Shown one piece after another: positions 12,961 to 15,193 of a DNA stretch of 15,193 bases (positions are counted from its first letter, which is position 1; each line of letters begins with the position of its first letter). The DNA comes from CAZETJ01 sp964514575 (GTDB lineage Bacteria; Patescibacteriota; Saccharimonadia; Saccharimonadales; UBA10212): assembly GCA_964514575.1 (NCBI GenBank), contig CAZETJ010000016.1, forward strand, positions 1 to 15,193, read 5' to 3'. The notes below the pieces were generated by a model that ran no database searches, was not told where the DNA came from, and worked only from the letters and a program-made list of their open reading frames with translations. The translations under genes were made by a program, and so were the position numbers.

Positions 12961-13517
12961 GTTGATGAAATTGATGTAGAAGTAAGGGCTGGCCGGCGAG
13001 TGCCGACTGCGCGCGGGCCGCTGGGACCCAGTACGGCTCTTCAGCCGACCAGCCCACTGCCCCCTCCGAGCCGCAAATCGGAGGGATCTTTGCAAACAGT
13101 TAGGTACGGCCGAACTCCTCCGCTTCCGCAGAAGTTTTGGAGTCCGGCCGCCCTGCCGTTGTTCACCTCTTTTGGAGGAGCCAAGGAGAGAACCGGGGGT
13201 CCTTCCCCTTGTAGCTTCGCTGAGCTCCATCGCCTCCCCGAAAGGCAAGGACGACGAACACAACGAAGAGTCTTTCAGACTCAGTATGAGTGCGGGCGGG
13301 ACCCACGGCTGAGGGAGCACCCCGCCCGCACCTTGTCGGAGAAGCCCGTCACGGAGGACGGGTGTTGCGGGGTACTGCTCCGCGGATTGCTGGCCGCGGC
13401 ACTCTGGCCAAGATTCGGCCATTCTATTGAAGTTTGCTGGGAATCTACATCGAATTGTCAGATCGCGCTTGGAAGCACGTGCTAAGGTGCAGCAGATCAC
13501 TCCGCGCAACACTTAAT
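12936..13517 (-). ncRNA. large GC-rich structured non-coding RNA, family not recognised
   Basis: About 580 nt between a consensus promoter (13524-13552) and an intrinsic terminator (12939-12960). The long open frames on both strands encode low-complexity Arg/Ser/Gly/Pro-rich peptides that look non-coding. Helices seen (given as + coordinates): 12986-12992/13049-13055 closing a multi-branched domain that holds CGGCT-CTTC-AGCCG; 13062-13069/13078-13085; 13108-13118/13139-13149 (one mismatch); 13268-13273/13277-13282; 13290-13300/13321-13331 (11 bp perfect); 13345-13350/13357-13362; 13380-13385/13393-13398; 13405-13409/13417-13421. GC content is clearly above the flanks, as usual for a folded RNA in a moderate-GC genome. 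I looked for the conserved cores of RNase P (GAGGAAAGTCC, ACAGAA), SRP (GGAAGGAAGCA), 6S, tmRNA and intron domain V, and found none. The strand follows from promoter and terminator. Function is unknown. Confidence 0.75.
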
Positions 13518-13523
13518 GCGGAG

Positions 13524-13557
13524 ATTATACCGAACTACAGCGATACTTGCAAGTATC
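13524..13557 (-). promoter_or_regulatory. promoter of the large RNA with a palindrome over the -35
   Basis: On the minus strand TTGCAA (13552-13547), a 17-bp spacer and a perfect TATAAT (13529-13524) form a strong promoter. The -35 is the centre of a perfect 16-bp palindrome, GATACTTGCAAGTATC (13542-13557), which looks like an operator. A second inverted repeat, CTCCGC/GCGGAG (13500-13505 with 13518-13523), spans the predicted start site near 13517. Confidence 0.75.
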
Positions 13558-13589
13558 AGTTTTTTATTGAATAAAATCTATCCGGCGAA

Positions 13590-13898
13590 TCAATGTTTTC
13601 TTTGTTTGCTGGCAAAATACAGTCCTGATGCTGCGAGTCCGAGTTCAACGTAGTCAATGTAGGAAGGCCTCGCTATTTCCGAAGCTCCGCCTTCCAGCTC
13701 TATGTTGTCTAGGCTCTTGGAGATTCTGACAATATCCGGCCTTAAGGGGCGAGTTCCCCTAGAGAAAGCGTCTGTTCCAGCGGGCGCCACGCTAGCTTCG
13801 TCAACTGAATCCGCAGTTAGCGGCCCGACGTTCATAGGCTGGCCATCAGGACCTTGGCGCAAACCGAAAGGCTGGTTGTCGAATATTGTCTGTGTCAT
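13590..13898 (-). CDS. small hypothetical protein, possible C-terminal membrane-associated segment
   Basis: A 102-residue product that I cannot assign to a family. The N-terminal 80 residues are hydrophilic and look flexible, with Pro, Gly, Asp and Thr (QGPDGQPMNVGPLTADSVDE; RPLRPDIVRISKSLDNIELEGG). The end has a short hydrophobic stretch, YVELGLAASGLYFA, followed by a basic SKQRKH tail, so it may touch the membrane. No signal peptide or cysteine. The ATG at 13898 has no good Shine-Dalgarno, but a well-formed promoter lies about 26 bp upstream. It is divergent from murD and upstream of the large RNA gene on the same strand. It may be lineage-restricted; being coding is likely but not certain. 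Confidence 0.6.
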   Translation of the reverse strand: MTQTIFDNQPFGLRQGPDGQPMNVGPLTADSVDEASVAPAGTDAFSRGTRPLRPDIVRISKSLDNIELEGGASEIARPSYIDYVELGLAASGLYFASKQRKH

Positions 13899-13923
13899 CT
13901 GTGTTTGTGAATTCCGAAGGTTG

Positions 13924-13951
13924 ATTATACGCTAATTGGAGAACACCGCAA
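13924..13951 (-). promoter_or_regulatory. promoter of the small hypothetical gene
   Basis: On the minus strand TTGCGG (13951-13946), a 16-bp spacer and a perfect TATAAT (13929-13924). The start would fall near 13917, leaving a leader of about 20 nt. Confidence 0.65.
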
Positions 13952-13965
13952 GCACTCTATTGAGG

Positions 13966-13971
13966 TAGAAT
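13966..13971 (+). promoter_or_regulatory. possible -10 box very close to murD start
   Basis: TAGAAT ends only 6 bases before the murD ATG, which would give a leaderless mRNA. No matching -35 was found. Alternatively TGAGGT at 13961-13966 is a ribosome site and the promoter lies further upstream in the divergent 79-bp gap. Confidence 0.35.
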
Positions 13972-13977
13972 AAAGAT

Positions 13978-15193
13978 ATGAAAATCGGTATTGTCGGCTG
14001 GGGGCTCGAGGCACAAAGTGCCTTTCGCTTTTTTGGCCCAGAGCACGACTACCTGATAGTTAATGAATCAACACAAGATAATTTCCCACCCGAGTCCGAC
14101 AAAGTTAAGGTACATTTTTTAGCTAATAAAGCGCCGTCTGGACTTGGCGGGCAGGTTCAAGACCTAAGTTACCTGGACGGTATAAAAGACTGTGACAAGG
14201 TTGTATATCAGCCAACGGCCTATTTTAATCTGCGAAAGGCTTTTGGCGATGATCATGGTTTTTGGTCAAAAGCCACCACCGCTTACGATATATTTTTTGA
14301 AAATTGCCCTTGCAAAAACATCGTTGGCGTAACTGGCACAAAGGGCAAGGGCACTACATCTACCCTCATAGCCAAAATGTTGGAGGCTGCCGGCAAGACC
14401 GTTCACCTGGGCGGCAACATAGGCACGCCTATTTTAGACCTACTACCAAAAATCAAACCGGACGATTGGGTAGTTTGGGAGCTGGCTAATTTCCAGCTTA
14501 AGCCAGCCTCGCATAGCCCGCACATCGGCGTCTGCCTGATGATCGCCGAAGAGCATATGGACTGGCACCCCGATATGGCCGACTATGTAGACGCCAAAGC
14601 CAATCTGTTTGCCAACCAGACCAAAGAGGATATTGCCATCTATCTGGCGGGCAACGAGCACTCCGAACAGATCGCTGGCCATTCGCCAGGTGTAAAGATC
14701 CCCTATTTTGCCCCGCCGGGCGCTCGAGTCCAAGAGGATAGCACGATTGTGATCGGCCAAGACGAAACCGAAATTATAAAAACCAGCGAGCTTAAACTAA
14801 TCGGCAAACATAATTGGCAGAATGTCTGCGCCGCAATCACGGCTGTTTGGCAGATCAGCCAAGATGTTGAGCCGATGCGTCAGGTTCTGACTAGTTTCTC
14901 TGGTTTGGAACATCGATTAGAGTTTGTTCGCGAGCTCGACCATGTCAGTTATTACGATGATTCTTTCGGCACGACACCTGACACGGCCATCGTCGCCCTA
15001 CAAGCCTTCAGCCAACCGGCTGTAATTATCTTGGGCGGTTCGGATAAGGGCATCCCGTTTGACCACTTGGCTGATGAGGTCGCTGGCAAAGACCGCGTCC
15101 GGCACGTCATTACCATCGGTAAGACAGGACCAAAAATCGCTCAGTTACTGCGCGACCGCCACTTTACAAACATTACTGAAGGCCTGGAAAAAA
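13978..15193 (+). CDS. murD: UDP-N-acetylmuramoylalanine--D-glutamate ligase (partial, runs off the end)
   Basis: MurD adds D-glutamate to UDP-MurNAc-L-Ala in the cytoplasm with ATP, an essential step of peptidoglycan synthesis. About 405 codons are present and the frame is open to the window end. The N-terminus MKIGIVGWGLEAQSAF is the Rossmann-like substrate domain. VGVTGTKGKGTTSTLI (about residues 116-131) is the Mur-ligase ATP loop. WELANFQLKP replaces the usual ELSSFQLE. AEEHMDWHPDMADYVDAKANLF holds the HxDxH-like and carbamylated-Lys region. LIGKHNWQNVCAA is the LxGxHNxxN motif, and GLEHRLEFV followed by YYDDSFGTTPD and GGSDKGIPF are C-terminal-domain signatures. The ATG was chosen because the fold starts directly there. 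It is divergent from the small gene at 13590-13898. Confidence 0.93.
   Translation, partial: MKIGIVGWGLEAQSAFRFFGPEHDYLIVNESTQDNFPPESDKVKVHFLANKAPSGLGGQVQDLSYLDGIKDCDKVVYQPTAYFNLRKAFGDDHGFWSKATTAYDIFFENCPCKNIVGVTGTKGKGTTSTLIAKMLEAAGKTVHLGGNIGTPILDLLPKIKPDDWVVWELANFQLKPASHSPHIGVCLMIAEEHMDWHPDMADYVDAKANLFANQTKEDIAIYLAGNEHSEQIAGHSPGVKIPYFAPPGARVQEDSTIVIGQDETEIIKTSELKLIGKHNWQNVCAAITAVWQISQDVEPMRQVLTSFSGLEHRLEFVRELDHVSYYDDSFGTTPDTAIVALQAFSQPAVIILGGSDKGIPFDHLADEVAGKDRVRHVITIGKTGPKIAQLLRDRHFTNITEGLEK

Noticed and set aside
13000..13060. Group II intron domain V (minus-strand GAGCCGTAC looks similar)
   Set aside because: The returning strand GTACGGTTC and the GAAA-capped stem are absent, and there is no intron-encoded protein.
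12871..13512. Two overlapping ORFs of about 200 codons on opposite strands across the GC-rich block
   Set aside because: Both peptides are Arg/Ser/Pro/Gly-rich with no domain-like pattern, and both overlap perfect long helices plus the promoter/terminator of the RNA gene. They are best explained as open frames arising from high GC.
12936..13517. RNase P RNA or large SRP RNA
   Set aside because: On both strands I looked for GAGGAAAGTCC and ACAGAA (RNase P) and the GGAAGGAAGCA loop (SRP) and found neither. A covariance search is still needed to exclude a divergent form.
1..15193. CRISPR array, transposase, integrase or alternative genetic code
   Set aside because: No regularly spaced repeats, no recombinase motifs, and genes end normally at TAA, TAG and TGA without in-frame TGA codons in conserved domains.

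Overview
The window looks like chromosome of a Candidatus Saccharibacteria (TM7)-type Patescibacterium. This rests on inference from compact minus-strand gene clusters, a G5/YabE-type cell-wall lysozyme, an LPxTG surface protein, DUF-type secreted proteins with Pro/Gly/Ser tails, and a glycolytic pgk-tpiA pair. Nothing in it is species-diagnostic. Standard stop codons, including TGA, are used, so there is no sign of the UGA=Gly code of Gracilibacteria/SR1.

Layout. 1-512: a small anchored COG4315-like secreted-repeat protein on the + strand. 514-1155 (minus): a complete tmRNA gene with promoter, an unusual structured 5' leader and a terminator. 1189-4051 (minus): a tight run of yabE-like lysozyme, SemiSWEET-like protein, ksgA and marR, with a palindromic operator in front of marR. 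4052-4354: a gene-free gap that folds well and may hold a small RNA. 4355-9699 (minus): pgk, tpiA, a membrane-anchored PsbP/DcrB-like protein and a pcrA/uvrD helicase, almost abutting and probably one operon. 9793-10012 (minus): one intact tRNA-Glu(UUC), followed by the 3' half of a second tRNA-Glu whose 5' half has been replaced by other structured sequence.

Accessory part, 10.2-13.6 kb (minus). This is the unusual stretch. It holds a sortase-type LPNTG surface protein and then a GC-rich secreted protein with a Gly/Ser linker and a Cys-containing tail. The GC-rich gene is enclosed by a 27-bp imperfect inverted repeat (25/27) and read through a leader of about 360 nt. That leader contains several hairpins and a possible 8-codon leader peptide. 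Upstream of this lies an apparently non-coding, GC-rich RNA gene of about 580 nt. It has a consensus sigma70 promoter, a 16-bp perfect palindrome centred on its -35 box, and a clean intrinsic terminator. I could not match it by eye to RNase P, SRP, 6S, tmRNA or group I/II introns, and it is the best candidate for something undescribed.

13.6-15.2 kb: a small hypothetical gene on the minus strand, divergent from a + strand murD that runs off the window end.

The functions fit a small-genome, surface-attached bacterium: central glycolysis (pgk, tpiA), peptidoglycan synthesis and remodelling (murD, YabE-like lysozyme), ribosome maturation and rescue (ksgA, tmRNA), DNA repair (pcrA/uvrD) and several exported surface proteins.
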